A DNA stretch of 64,000 bases from Flavobacterium sp. KACC 22761 (GTDB lineage Bacteria; Bacteroidota; Bacteroidia; Flavobacteriales; Flavobacteriaceae): the NCBI RefSeq assembly GCF_034058155.1, contig NZ_CP139148.1:1054001-1118000 (forward strand), read 5' to 3'. The notes below the pieces were generated by a model. The model searched no databases and was not told where the DNA came from. It saw nothing but the letters and a program-made list of their open reading frames with translations. The position numbers and the translations under genes were made by a program. How positions within the stretch are numbered: position 1 is the first letter of the stretch; every line of letters begins with the position of its first letter. Shown one piece after another: positions 1 to 8,704 of the stretch.

Positions 1-913
1 CCAATAAAGGAAACGGAGTTCCTGCCAAATAACAGCCATACAATTCGTGTTTTGGCACAATAATATGCGCTTCATACCAAGTTCCCGGTTGCGAAAATCC
101 AATATGTGGATCATTGGCAAAAATCACTTTACCGCTTTTGGTTTTATGTGGCCCAGCAACCCAACTGTTACTTCCGATAAATGGTGGAATTGGCGATTTA
201 TCCAACAAAGCTGCAACCGATTTTGAGATTTCTGTGTATTCCTCAACATCTTTTTTTGAACTTTTAAGCTGTGTTGTATTAAATTCTCCGTTTATTCCTA
301 AATCTTTCAAATATGCTACTCCATATTTATTGCGTATTTCTGTCAACAATGGATCTGTTTTTTGAGCCATTGCAAAACTGAAAGACATATATCCGAAGAT
401 ATTGTAAACGTCCTTGATCGTAAATTTTTGTTTTTTTACACCTACCAAAGTAAACTCGATTGGCGTTGTGCCTTCATCCAGATATTGATTGATTCCGTCT
501 AGATAAGCCTGAGTCAATTTATAGCTTTCACTGTTTTTGTCCAATTTAGCAATGGCTTTCGTCGAAGCTTCTTCAATGCCAATTCCAGAGAAAAATTTAT
601 CGTTTTTCAGCGCCACCGATCCGAAAATTTCAGACAAACGTCCTGGCGCAATTCTGCGAAGCAATTCCATTTGCCACAATCTTTCTTGTGCATGAACATA
701 ACCCAAAGCTGTCATCGCATCTTTTTCAGAATCGGCATAAATGTGAGGTACTCCAAAATCATCAAAATATACGGTCGTTTCCTTCTGAAGATTTTTCAAT
801 TCTAATTCACCTTCATATTTCGGTTTCAAATGGAAAATATAGGCGCACAAACCAATTCCCAAAACTACAATCAAGAGTACTAAAACCAGCAAAAATTTTT
901 TAAATATTCTCAT
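1..913 (-). CDS. Penicillin acylase family protein (N-terminal part, runs off window)
   Basis: This is the first 304 residues of a gene that continues beyond base 1. The start is the ATG at 913, followed by a hydrophobic N-terminal segment (about residues 5-27) that would act as a signal or anchor. Around residue 248 the protein reads FIGSNSWVAG, the Gly-Ser site where Ntn-hydrolases of the penicillin acylase family cleave themselves and expose the catalytic Ser. The conserved NDPHI stretch follows. The family hydrolyses amide bonds in beta-lactams, acyl-homoserine lactones or related amides, usually outside the cytoplasm. The substrate cannot be told from this part. Family assignment is firm; the C-terminal half is not visible. 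Confidence 0.9.
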   Translation of the reverse strand, partial: MRIFKKFLLVLVLLIVVLGIGLCAYIFHLKPKYEGELELKNLQKETTVYFDDFGVPHIYADSEKDAMTALGYVHAQERLWQMELLRRIAPGRLSEIFGSVALKNDKFFSGIGIEEASTKAIAKLDKNSESYKLTQAYLDGINQYLDEGTTPIEFTLVGVKKQKFTIKDVYNIFGYMSFSFAMAQKTDPLLTEIRNKYGVAYLKDLGINGEFNTTQLKSSKKDVEEYTEISKSVAALLDKSPIPPFIGSNSWVAGPHKTKSGKVIFANDPHIGFSQPGTWYEAHIIVPKHELYGCYLAGTPFPLL

Positions 914-1031
914 ATTTTCGAAAAAAGTATAAATAATAAAGTCTTTAAAATGATGTAACCAAATTGGCAAATAATGTAAATATTCTTCTTTTTTAAAGTC
1001 TAAATTTATGTATTTAAAATTAATACTGTAA

Positions 1032-2588
1032 ATGTCAATCTATAAAAAAATAGCAATTGGGATAATTTCGCTTTTCCTCATCTTAATTTCAGTCAATCTT
1101 GGCTTGAATTATTGGATAAAAAAACAGCTTCCCATTATTGTTCATGAAAAAAACAAAACAGTTTATAATATTAATTACGAAAAAATTGAAGTTTCACTTT
1201 TCTCCAGAAACATCTACGCGCAGACGCTATTGGTGAGTCCGAAAAACCAGCCTAAAGACAGCAAAAATGGACTTTTTTCTAAAATAGAGTCCATAACGAT
1301 TAAACATTTCAATATTTGGGATTTGGCTTTTCACGATATTATTCAGGCAGAAAGTATTATCATAAACAGACCTCGTGTGATTTTATATAAAAAAGGCGAA
1401 AAACTTTTGAATAACAGCAAAAGTATCAAAACCGAAATTGTAGAACCTTTCAGAAAAATAATCGCCGTTTCGAATATTTACTTAAATGACGGAACTATCG
1501 ATGTGGTTTCTTTAGATACCGAAAAACCCATTCTCAGCATCAAAAAAGTTATTCTTAAATTAGAAGGAATTCTGCTGACCGATGCCACTTTAAAAGAAAA
1601 GATCCCACTACATTATAAAAGTTATAAATTGGTAATTGATAGTTTGTTTTACAGACCAAGTGTTTTTTATCATATCAATATTGGCAAAATAAGCACCGAA
1701 AAGAATTTCTTGAAAATCAATAATTTCTCCAATATTCCGCAATTTAATCGACGAGATTTTGTTAAGCGTTTAGAAAAGGAAAAAGATATTTATACTTTAA
1801 AAGTCGATTCGGCCGAAATCAATAAAATGGATTGGGGATTTAAAAATGATCAATTTTATTTCAAAGCAAATTCGGTTGTCATGAATCATTTTAATGCAAA
1901 TATTTATCGCAGTAAAATGCCAAAAGACGATTTGAGCAAAAAATATTTGTACAATCATCTGTTACGCAACATCAAATTTCCACTTCAGATTGATACTTTG
2001 CAGGTTTTGAAATCGAAACTGGTTTATGAAGAAGAAATCGATTTTTCAAAAGGTCCTGGAGTTTTGACTTTTGACCGATTTAATTTGCAGGCAACAAATT
2101 TGCGAAGTGGTTTTGGTTTGAAAAAAACGGACGATGTTAAAATTAAAGTCAAATGTGTTTTTATGAAAAATTCGCCTTTAAGTGTTGACTGGAGCTTAAA
2201 TGTTTTGGATAAAAGTGACGGTTTTCATATTCAGGGCGTGATTTCAAATTTTGATGTTCGAGCGATGGGACAATTCAGCAAACCTTATATGAACGCAACA
2301 TTTACGGGAGCATTTCATAAATATCGTTTTAATTTCTACGGAAATGATAATGCGTCAAAAGGAAATACTTCATTAGATTATGACGATCTTAAAGTGAAAC
2401 TTTATAAAAAGAAAAATCCTGAAAAAGAAGCTAAGCTCAAAACAGCCGTTGCAAATTTATTGGTCAAAAACGACTCAAAAGACAAACCAAAAACCGCCGA
2501 TGTTGAAGTGGAAAGAATTCAAGAAAAATCATTCTACAACTTTTTATGGCGAAGTATTGCGGAGTCTTTGAAGAAGATTTTGATCTAG
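1032..2588 (+). CDS. AsmA-like/DUF748-type single-span membrane protein, function unknown
   Basis: A 518-residue protein with one N-terminal membrane segment (about residues 5-27) followed by a long region rich in alternating hydrophobic and polar residues, as in beta-rich AsmA/DUF748-like proteins that hang in the periplasm. No enzyme motif was found. The C-terminus is Lys-rich (about residues 455-500) and ends with a short hydrophobic/aromatic stretch. It is divergent from the penicillin acylase gene, with 118 bp between them. The AsmA resemblance is an inference from overall architecture, not from a specific motif; it could equally be a lineage-specific hypothetical protein. Confidence 0.7.
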   Translation: MSIYKKIAIGIISLFLILISVNLGLNYWIKKQLPIIVHEKNKTVYNINYEKIEVSLFSRNIYAQTLLVSPKNQPKDSKNGLFSKIESITIKHFNIWDLAFHDIIQAESIIINRPRVILYKKGEKLLNNSKSIKTEIVEPFRKIIAVSNIYLNDGTIDVVSLDTEKPILSIKKVILKLEGILLTDATLKEKIPLHYKSYKLVIDSLFYRPSVFYHINIGKISTEKNFLKINNFSNIPQFNRRDFVKRLEKEKDIYTLKVDSAEINKMDWGFKNDQFYFKANSVVMNHFNANIYRSKMPKDDLSKKYLYNHLLRNIKFPLQIDTLQVLKSKLVYEEEIDFSKGPGVLTFDRFNLQATNLRSGFGLKKTDDVKIKVKCVFMKNSPLSVDWSLNVLDKSDGFHIQGVISNFDVRAMGQFSKPYMNATFTGAFHKYRFNFYGNDNASKGNTSLDYDDLKVKLYKKKNPEKEAKLKTAVANLLVKNDSKDKPKTADVEVERIQEKSFYNFLWRSIAESLKKILI

Positions 2589-3161
2589 ATTTTTTTTGGC
2601 CACGAATTACACGAATTTCCACGAATTAAGCCTATTTTTTTAGCCACAGATTATACGGATTAAAATGATTTAATCTATGTAATCTTTTTATCCCGATAGT
2701 TATCGTCGGGAGTGGCGAAAAATATATGGGTAAGTTTGTCAATATAGCCTGCGATTTCAACCGCAGGAACGCAATGTATTTCCATACTGCATTTTTACAA
2801 TACGTGCCCCGCGGTTGAAACCGCAGGCTATGTTTACATTGATTCGTAGTTTTTCGCCACAAATTACACTAATTTACACTAATTTTTATTCAAAGAATTT
2901 TAAAATTTCATTCGTGTAAATTAGTGTAATTCGTGGCAACAAATCTAGTACTCACGGTTGAAACCATCGGCTACTTTTATTATGATTCGTAGTTTTTCTA
3001 CACAAATCACACTAATTTACGCTAATTTTTATTCAAAGAATTTTAAATTTAATTCGTGTAAATTAGTGTAATTCGTGGCCACCAATCTAGAAACCTGACA
3101 ATTATCAGGTTTTAAGAAATTCCTTTTTTCAATATTTGTCTTTATTTTAACTTAAAGACAA
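2589..3161. repeat. Repeat-filled intergenic region with two tandem copies of a decayed palindromic unit
   Basis: No gene is seen here. The gap contains a REP-like inverted repeat at 2745-2831 (arms with GGTTTCAACC-type cores and a TAGCCTGCG/CGCAGGCTA boundary). It also has two long hairpins at 2855-2938 and 3001-3077 whose arms read roughly CACAAATTACACTAATTT and its complement. The sequence GATTCGTAGTTTTT precedes both hairpins, and a GGTTGAAACC core precedes each of those, so about 2809-2953 and 2953-3080 look like two degenerate tandem copies of one unit. Similar GTAATTCGTGGC words recur near 27048 and 44790. Confidence 0.7.
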
Positions 3162-4973
3162 ATGACAAAAACGCCTTTACACACTTTTCATATTCCTGTA
3201 ATGGGTCTTGCGTACACAATTGACAGCCCAATTCGTGTGGCGCAGTACGGGATTTCGTCAGTTATTGCACTTGCTGATGACGACTTGATTGAAAAGATGC
3301 GTAATTTTTATAGCACCAAATTCAATATCCCGTACGAAGAAATTACACAGAAATTTCACGATTACCGCGCCGAGAGAATTACTTCTTATCTCAATTTGGT
3401 TGACAAAATCGTCAAAGAAAAATTCGAAAATTTCAAAACTGAATTAGCCGAAAGCAAAATGGCGCTTGAAAATTTCATGTCAATGCTGCCAAATACTTCT
3501 GACATTAAAAAAGGTTTCCAAAATTTACTGGATGACGGAATTGCTCTTAAAGAAAATATGCAGCAGTATATCGAATCGCATCTTTTTCCTGGCGAAATTG
3601 ATGTAAACATTATGACAAAATTGGACAAAGATAATTTTAACAAAAACGAACAACTTCCAATTGAATTCAACGATGCGCATGCGGCATTGAGAGGTTTTGC
3701 AAATAGCAATCTAGAATCTTCTGTTGTACTTTCTGCTGGAATGAATCCGAGATTGTTTGGCTACTTCGAAAATTTCAAAGATTTTTTTCCGAATGAAAAT
3801 AACGAGTTGAAAAAGAAAATCATCTTAAAAGTCAGTGATTTTAGATCGGCAATGATTCAAGGAAACTTCTTGGCCAAAAAAGGCCTTTGGGTTTCAGAAT
3901 ACCGAATCGAATCTGGATTAAACTGTGGCGGGCACGCCTTTGCAACTGATGGCCTTTTATTGGGCACAATTTTAGAAGAATTCAAGCAAAAAAAGGAACA
4001 ATTAGTACAATCGGCCCATGATTTAATGATTAAGGCTTTAGAAGCAAAAAATCAATATTTCCCTAACAAACCACTGGAATTAAAAATTACCGTTCAGGGT
4101 GGTGTAGGAACTGCCGAAGAACATGAATTTTTACTAAACAATTATCACGTAGATTCTGTTGGTTGGGGTTCTCCGTTTTTATTGGTTCCAGAAGCCACAT
4201 CAGTAGATCAAGAAACCCGCAATTTATTGATGAATGCGAAAGAAGATGATTTTTATTTGAGCAATATTTCACCTCTGGGAGTTCCGTTCAATACTTTGAA
4301 AGGCACGACGAATGAATTTTTAAAACAAAAGAGAATTCACGAAAACAAAGCAGGAAGTTCTTGTCCGAAGAAATTTTTAGCATTAAGCAAAGAATACGAT
4401 CCGCATGGAATTTGTACGGCTTCGAAAAAATATCAAGATATAAAACTGGAAGAATTAGAAGCCAAAAAAGATTGTTTAACCGATTCAGAATTCGAAAAAA
4501 ACAAAATCAAGATTACCGAAAAATCTTGTTTGTGTGTTGGTTTGGCAAATGCTTCTTATCTTGAAAATGACATCAAAATAAAAGGCCAAGCACAAGGCGT
4601 CGTAATTTGTCCGGGACCAAATTTGGCTTATTTTGACAAAGAGGTTTCCTTAAAAGAAATGATACAACATATTTATCAAGGAAAATCAATTTTGCAGACA
4701 AACGATCGTCCAAATATGTTTGTGAAAGAATTGAAAATGTATGTGGATTATTTTAGAAATGAAATCGGAACCATTTCTGGAGAAGTTACAGCCAATCAGC
4801 TTAAAAAATGGAATTCTTTTAAAACAAATATTTTAGAAGGAATTGAATATTATCAAAACCTGTTTTCTGAGACTTTTTACTTTAAAACCGATGAAGCAAA
4901 AATCAAAAAGCAATTCGAATTTTATAAATCCGAATTAAACGCAATTCACATTCCGACTTTGCAGTTAGCATAA
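3162..4973 (+). CDS. Cys-rich 603-residue protein of unknown function, possible FMN/TIM-barrel enzyme
   Basis: A soluble protein with no signal peptide or membrane segment. An LNCGGHAF motif carries Cys255. A VQGGVGT stretch near residues 311-317, followed by VDSVGWGSPFLL, resembles the glycine-rich phosphate-binding strand/loop of flavin-binding TIM barrels such as nitronate monooxygenases and glutamate-synthase-like proteins. The C-terminal part has more cysteines: Cys401 (SSCPKK), Cys418 (GICTAS), Cys456 and Cys458 (SCLCVG) and one in VVICPGP, which suggests bound metal or an Fe-S centre. The N-terminal 100 residues look helical. The barrel reading is an inference from short motifs. The gene stands alone, ending in a terminator shared with the convergent lipoprotein gene. 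Confidence 0.7.
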   Translation: MTKTPLHTFHIPVMGLAYTIDSPIRVAQYGISSVIALADDDLIEKMRNFYSTKFNIPYEEITQKFHDYRAERITSYLNLVDKIVKEKFENFKTELAESKMALENFMSMLPNTSDIKKGFQNLLDDGIALKENMQQYIESHLFPGEIDVNIMTKLDKDNFNKNEQLPIEFNDAHAALRGFANSNLESSVVLSAGMNPRLFGYFENFKDFFPNENNELKKKIILKVSDFRSAMIQGNFLAKKGLWVSEYRIESGLNCGGHAFATDGLLLGTILEEFKQKKEQLVQSAHDLMIKALEAKNQYFPNKPLELKITVQGGVGTAEEHEFLLNNYHVDSVGWGSPFLLVPEATSVDQETRNLLMNAKEDDFYLSNISPLGVPFNTLKGTTNEFLKQKRIHENKAGSSCPKKFLALSKEYDPHGICTASKKYQDIKLEELEAKKDCLTDSEFEKNKIKITEKSCLCVGLANASYLENDIKIKGQAQGVVICPGPNLAYFDKEVSLKEMIQHIYQGKSILQTNDRPNMFVKELKMYVDYFRNEIGTISGEVTANQLKKWNSFKTNILEGIEYYQNLFSETFYFKTDEAKIKKQFEFYKSELNAIHIPTLQLA

Positions 4974-4977
4974 AACA

Positions 4978-5010
4978 AAACGCCGATTTAAAATGTTTAA
5001 ATCGGCGTTT
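4978..5010. terminator. Bidirectional rho-independent terminator
   Basis: A perfect 15-bp stem (AAACGCCGATTTAAA and its complement) around a 3-base loop lies between two convergent genes, the one ending at 4973 and the one ending at 5023. A/T tracts on both sides let it work in either direction. Confidence 0.85.
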
Positions 5011-5022
5011 CTTTATATAACC

Positions 5023-5448
5023 CTATTCTTTCTTTTTCTTGTTGCTGTCTATTATGGCCCCTGTTCCAGCTCCTACTCCAGCTCCGGCCAACCCACCAAT
5101 AATAGCACCTTCACCTTTTTTCTTGCTGACAATTGCTCCAGTCGCGGCACCAACTCCAGCACCAATTACAGCGCCTTTAGCAGTTGAGCTCCAACCTTTC
5201 TTTTTTTCCGGCGTTGCAGTTGCTGTTCCATCATTTTGATGAACCACAACTACTTTTTGAGCTTCTGCTTTTTGTTTCTCTTCTACTTTTGCCATTTCTG
5301 TCTTCATTGAGTCGATAACACGTTGCTTGTTAATCTCAACTTTCATTGAATCAATACTGGCTTGTTTGGCTCTATTTAAATCTTGTTTGCTTTGATTTTG
5401 ACAAGAAGTTATAAGTATCACCGCTAATAATATATATAAGCCTTTCAT
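5023..5448 (-). CDS. Glycine-zipper lipoprotein
   Basis: A 141-residue protein. The N-terminus is a lipoprotein signal (LITSC, lipidated Cys at residue 16). A charged, probably coiled-coil stretch follows (about residues 20-75) with two SIDSMK/VIDSMK-type repeats. The C-terminal part is two glycine-zipper segments, GAVIGAGVGAATGAIV and GAIIGGLAGAGVGAGTGAII, separated by KKKGE and ending in a Lys tail. Such YMGG/glycine-zipper proteins sit in or on the outer membrane; a precise role is not known. The repetitive Gly/Ala coding gives apparent open frames on the other strand that are not genes. Confidence 0.85.
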   Translation of the reverse strand: MKGLYILLAVILITSCQNQSKQDLNRAKQASIDSMKVEINKQRVIDSMKTEMAKVEEKQKAEAQKVVVVHQNDGTATATPEKKKGWSSTAKGAVIGAGVGAATGAIVSKKKGEGAIIGGLAGAGVGAGTGAIIDSNKKKKE

Positions 5449-5743
5449 GATTGTAGTTTTTAATAATTATACACTACAAAATAAGCGATATCTGATATAT
5501 TGGTTGTTACAGAATTTTTTGGAAAGTTTATAAGATTAGAAGATTTTTGTTTGTTTCGTGCTAAATTTTATTTTCCAAGCTGAATGAAATTAATCTCGCA
5601 AAGGCGCGAAGACGCAAAGTTTTTGATAAAGTTTCCACAAAATTTTTTCACGCAGATTTAAAAAGATTTAAGCAGATGTTCGCAGATTATTTATAGAAAT
5701 CATTTTAAATCTGCTAGAATCTGCAAAATCTGCATGAAATAAT
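5449..5743. repeat. Intergenic region with decayed short repeats
   Basis: No gene is seen. The stretch holds the dispersed words CGCAAAGGCGCGAAGACGCAAAG (near 5597, shown here only as a type) and an inverted pair around 5650-5735 built on CGCAGATT and AATCTGC. Both are kinds of decayed intergenic repeat found at several places in this window. Confidence 0.5.
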
Positions 5744-7018
5744 TTACTTCCCTAAAATTCCTTTTTTTAGAATTTGTCCAAAGTCGTACATATCCTCATA
5801 TGAAGAATACAAAGGAACTGGCGCAAGACGAATAACGTTTGGTTCACGCCAATCTGTGATTACACCGTTTTTCATTAAATAATCGAACAAACTTCGTCCT
5901 TGCCCGTGAAGAAAAACAGATAATTGCGATGCCCTTTCTTCAGGGTTTGAAGGTGTAATAATTTCAAAAGTACTTTCTACTTCTTTATCAATTTCGTGTA
6001 GAATAAATTCTAGATAAGATGTAATATGATCGCGTTTTGCAATTAAGGCATCCATCCCGACTTCAGCAAACATTTCTACTGAAGCCAAATATGGCGCTAA
6101 AGATAAAACAGGAAGATTGCTAATCTGCCATCCGTCTGCTCCGTGAACGGGATCAAAATTTGGTTCCATTTTAAAACGGCGTTCTTTGTTGTGTCCCCAC
6201 CATCCTGCAAATCTTGGCAGATTTGAATTATGATGTTTTTCGTGAACGAAACAGCCAGAAGCATTTCCTGGTCCTGAATTCATATATTTATAACTGCACC
6301 AAGCGGCAAAATCTACATTCCAATCATGAAGTTCTAATTTGATATTTCCAGCAGCGTGTGCTAAATCCCAACCTACTTTTGCTCCCGCTTTTTGTCCGGC
6401 AGCAGTAATGGTTTTTATGTCGAAAACTTGTCCGGTATAATAGTTTACTCCGCCAATTAAAACTAAAGCCAGTTCATCACCAACTTCTTCAATTTTGGCT
6501 AAAACATCTTCCAGACGAATATTGTGTTCCCCTTCTCTGCGTTTGATTTCTACAATTGCATCTTCAGGTTTGTATCCGTGAAAATTTACTTGACTCTGAA
6601 ACATATATTGATCTGATGGAAAAGCTTTTTCTTCGCAGATAATTTTATAACGTTTTCCTTTTGGCTGATAAAAAGAAACCATTAACAAATGAAGATTTAC
6701 GGTTAAAGTATTCATCACTGTAACTTCTGAAGGAAGTGCTCCCACAATTTTACTTAGTGGTTCAGAAAATCTTTCTTGATAATCCCACCAAGGTTTTTCA
6801 GCATAAAAATGACCTTCAACAGCAAGTTCTGCCCAGTCATTCATTACTTCATCTATGTATGCTTTGGTGCGTTTTGGCTGTAGTCCCAAAGAGTTTCCTG
6901 TAAAATAGATCACTCGTTTGTCATTCACTTTTGGAAAAATGAATTGATCCTGATAATGGTTTAATGTGTCTTGCGAATCTAGCCCTCGTGCAAATTCGCG
7001 TGTATTTTGAAAAGTCAT
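5744..7018 (-). CDS. kynU: Kynureninase
   Basis: This PLP enzyme hydrolyses kynurenine (or 3-hydroxykynurenine) to anthranilate (or 3-hydroxyanthranilate) and alanine in tryptophan breakdown or quinolinate synthesis. The 424-residue length is normal. Visible features are YFTGNSLGLQP near residues 38-48, the WDLAHAAGN segment with Asp218 that contacts the PLP nitrogen, and SYKYMNSGPG with the Schiff-base Lys244. The protein is cytoplasmic. No other kynurenine-pathway gene lies next to it in this window, so its partners must be elsewhere. It is separated from the neighbouring genes by repeat-rich gaps and an IS element. Confidence 0.97.
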   Translation of the reverse strand: MTFQNTREFARGLDSQDTLNHYQDQFIFPKVNDKRVIYFTGNSLGLQPKRTKAYIDEVMNDWAELAVEGHFYAEKPWWDYQERFSEPLSKIVGALPSEVTVMNTLTVNLHLLMVSFYQPKGKRYKIICEEKAFPSDQYMFQSQVNFHGYKPEDAIVEIKRREGEHNIRLEDVLAKIEEVGDELALVLIGGVNYYTGQVFDIKTITAAGQKAGAKVGWDLAHAAGNIKLELHDWNVDFAAWCSYKYMNSGPGNASGCFVHEKHHNSNLPRFAGWWGHNKERRFKMEPNFDPVHGADGWQISNLPVLSLAPYLASVEMFAEVGMDALIAKRDHITSYLEFILHEIDKEVESTFEIITPSNPEERASQLSVFLHGQGRSLFDYLMKNGVITDWREPNVIRLAPVPLYSSYEDMYDFGQILKKGILGK

Positions 7019-7072
7019 TGTGTTTTTGTTTTGGATGCTAAAATAACAAAAATTGTTTGTTTTGTTTCAGGT

Positions 7073-7280
7073 TGATATGCTTTGTGTGTTTTTTAACGCA
7101 AAGTTCGCAAAGTCTTTTTTTATCAAGGCTAACGTTTACAAACGCTAAGTTCGCAAAGCTTTGCGTTCTTTTTTCTGGTAAACACATACTGAGCAAAGAA
7201 ACATTGCTCCGGATAGCTATCGGGATTGCGTTTAAATTTCTCAACGAATGTCAAACTTGATCCCGCAGCTTCGGGAGAAA
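7073..7280. repeat. Decayed intergenic repeats beside the IS element
   Basis: Inverted AACGCAAAGTTCGCAAAG-type words (7097-7167) and a CCCGATAGCTATCGGG-type palindrome (7212-7227) fill the gap between kynU and the IS3 element. No gene is supported. The short open frames here are by-products of the palindromes. Confidence 0.55.
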
Positions 7281-7334
7281 CTTGAAACTGAGTTGTCCTG
7301 AAAAAGGTTGACTCGATTAGTAATATAAAATTAA

Positions 7335-8189
7335 TTAAATCGGAACAGAATTATTTTTGTTCCGATTTGTTTTTTTCCATCTTTTGAGTTTGATTTGATT
7401 TTGTAAATGTGCTTGATTTGGAGTCAGCATATTTATTGATAAATGCACTCTTATTTGATTATAAAATAAAATAGATTCTAGAGCTTGCTTTTTCAGATTT
7501 TCAAAATCTTCAAAGATTTCAGATAATCCAAATTCTTCTTTTAAAATACCATTTACTCTTTCTGCAACTGCATTTTCATATGGATCATAGTTTTGTGTCA
7601 TACTTATCAGAATCTTGCTTTGAGATAAATATTCCGTGTACTCTTTGCTGCAATATTGAAGACCTCTATCTGAATGATGTATGAGATTTCTGCTGTATTT
7701 CCTATTACCGACAGCCATCTTTAAAGCTTCTAATGTAGAAGAAGCCATTAAATTATCCGATAAATTATAACCTACAATTTTCTTCGAGTATGCATCTGTT
7801 ATCAAATGCAGGTAATATGTTTGTTCTTTAGTTCTTAGATAAGTAATATCAGCAACCCAAACCTGCTCAGGCTCATTGAGCTTGATTTCTTTTATTAAAT
7901 TTGGATATTTACGCATCCAATGTCTTGAATTTGTTGTCTTGTAATATCTTCTAGCTTTAGGGACTAATAAATATTCATCACGTAAAAAATCAAACAATTT
8001 ATCTCTGCCAATCTTTATTTGATGTCTTTTTAAATCATCTTTCAGCATATAATGCAGTTTTCTGCCACCGGTTTTTGGCAGCTTTTGACGAACCGACATT
8101 ACCAAAGATTTGAGATGTACTTTGTCGGGAATTGACTTTAATAGATGTGATTTTCGTTTGTAATAAGCTTGTTTACTGTATCCAAACAA
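7335..8189 (-). CDS. IS3-family transposase OrfB (DDE integrase)
   Basis: The catalytic part of the transposase. Visible DDE elements are WVADITYLRT (first Asp), HHSDRGLQY (second Asp) and the final Glu in DPYENAVAERVNGILKEE, all in the usual IS3 spacing. The annotated start is a TTG at 8189. The same frame is open upstream to the slippery site at 8255-8261, so the functional product is most likely an OrfAB fusion made by -1 frameshifting and not a separately started OrfB. Confidence 0.9.
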   Translation of the reverse strand: MFGYSKQAYYKRKSHLLKSIPDKVHLKSLVMSVRQKLPKTGGRKLHYMLKDDLKRHQIKIGRDKLFDFLRDEYLLVPKARRYYKTTNSRHWMRKYPNLIKEIKLNEPEQVWVADITYLRTKEQTYYLHLITDAYSKKIVGYNLSDNLMASSTLEALKMAVGNRKYSRNLIHHSDRGLQYCSKEYTEYLSQSKILISMTQNYDPYENAVAERVNGILKEEFGLSEIFEDFENLKKQALESILFYNQIRVHLSINMLTPNQAHLQNQIKLKRWKKTNRNKNNSVPI

Positions 8190-8227
8190 TCGACATATTT
8201 CACAAGGACTAACCCTGTATATACGAT

Positions 8228-8602
8228 TTATTTCTTGGACTGCTTGGAACCAGACTTTTTTACAATCTCGATTTTTAGCTCGCGTTCGGCTATTTCAATA
8301 AACTTTTTAAAGACCAATAATTCTTGCTCTTTCTTAGCTAATTGAGCTTCGAGTTCTTTGATGCGTTGAGATTGAGGATCTTTCATAGGTCGTCCCAGTG
8401 TTAGTTTTTCCAGATATGTAAATTTACCATATTTTCTTAACCAACTGTCGATACAGCTATGACTTCTGATTTGGTAACGACGGCGAAGATCTGCCTTGCA
8501 AAATAATCCCAGTTCAAATTCTTTTACAACCTGTTTTTTGAATGCCTCACTGTAAGTGCAATCAGGCACAATTCTTTTAAATACTTCTCTTGTTAGTGAC
8601 AT
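8228..8602 (-). CDS. IS3-family transposase OrfA
   Basis: A 124-residue DNA-binding subunit. Its helix-turn-helix region includes YSEAFKKQVVKEFE and CIDSWLRKYG, and it ends in a Lys/Glu-rich helix (about residues 80-113) that fits a leucine zipper. I chose the ATG at 8602; an upstream TTG at 8623 lies inside the terminal inverted repeat and is less likely. The end of the frame reads GTA AAA AAG, a textbook A6G slippery sequence in the correct phase for a -1 shift into OrfB. Confidence 0.88.
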   Translation of the reverse strand: MSLTREVFKRIVPDCTYSEAFKKQVVKEFELGLFCKADLRRRYQIRSHSCIDSWLRKYGKFTYLEKLTLGRPMKDPQSQRIKELEAQLAKKEQELLVFKKFIEIAERELKIEIVKKSGSKQSKK

Positions 8603-8654
8603 AATTAAGTTAATTATAGTCAACTTTTTTCAGGACGAGACATTTCAAGTTCAA

Positions 8655-8682
8655 ACCCGACAGGTTTAAAAACTTGTCGGGT
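8655..8682. terminator. Hairpin with ACCCGACA/TGTCGGGT arms
   Basis: A 12-bp stem with one G.U pair is followed by CTTTTT on the plus strand. It lies just downstream of queA (minus strand), where it may act as a weak terminator. A near copy occurs at 42470-42503, so this is a dispersed hairpin type. Confidence 0.5.
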
Positions 8683-8704
8683 CTTTTTATATGATAAATG
8701 CTAA

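Larger units (their letters stand above)
7294..8636 (-). mobile_element. IS3-family insertion sequence, apparently complete
   Basis: An element of about 1.34 kb with two minus-strand ORFs and terminal inverted repeats: GTCCTGAAAAAGGTTGACT at 7295-7313 and its near-perfect complement at 8618-8636 (one mismatch). OrfA has the helix-turn-helix and leucine-zipper plan and OrfB the DDE integrase plan of IS3 elements. A canonical slippery A AAA AAG lies at 8255-8261. I could not identify a clean target-site duplication at the two borders, so exact ends are approximate by a base or two. It sits between kynU and queA without breaking either. Confidence 0.9.

Noticed and set aside
5039..5239. Pro/Ala-rich plus-strand ORF opposite the glycine-zipper gene
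   Set aside because: It is the reverse complement of the Gly/Ala repeats, with no start context or independent support.
7291..8645. Target-site duplication of the IS3 element
   Set aside because: The bases just outside the inverted repeats do not form a convincing 3-4 bp direct repeat at any of the possible end positions.
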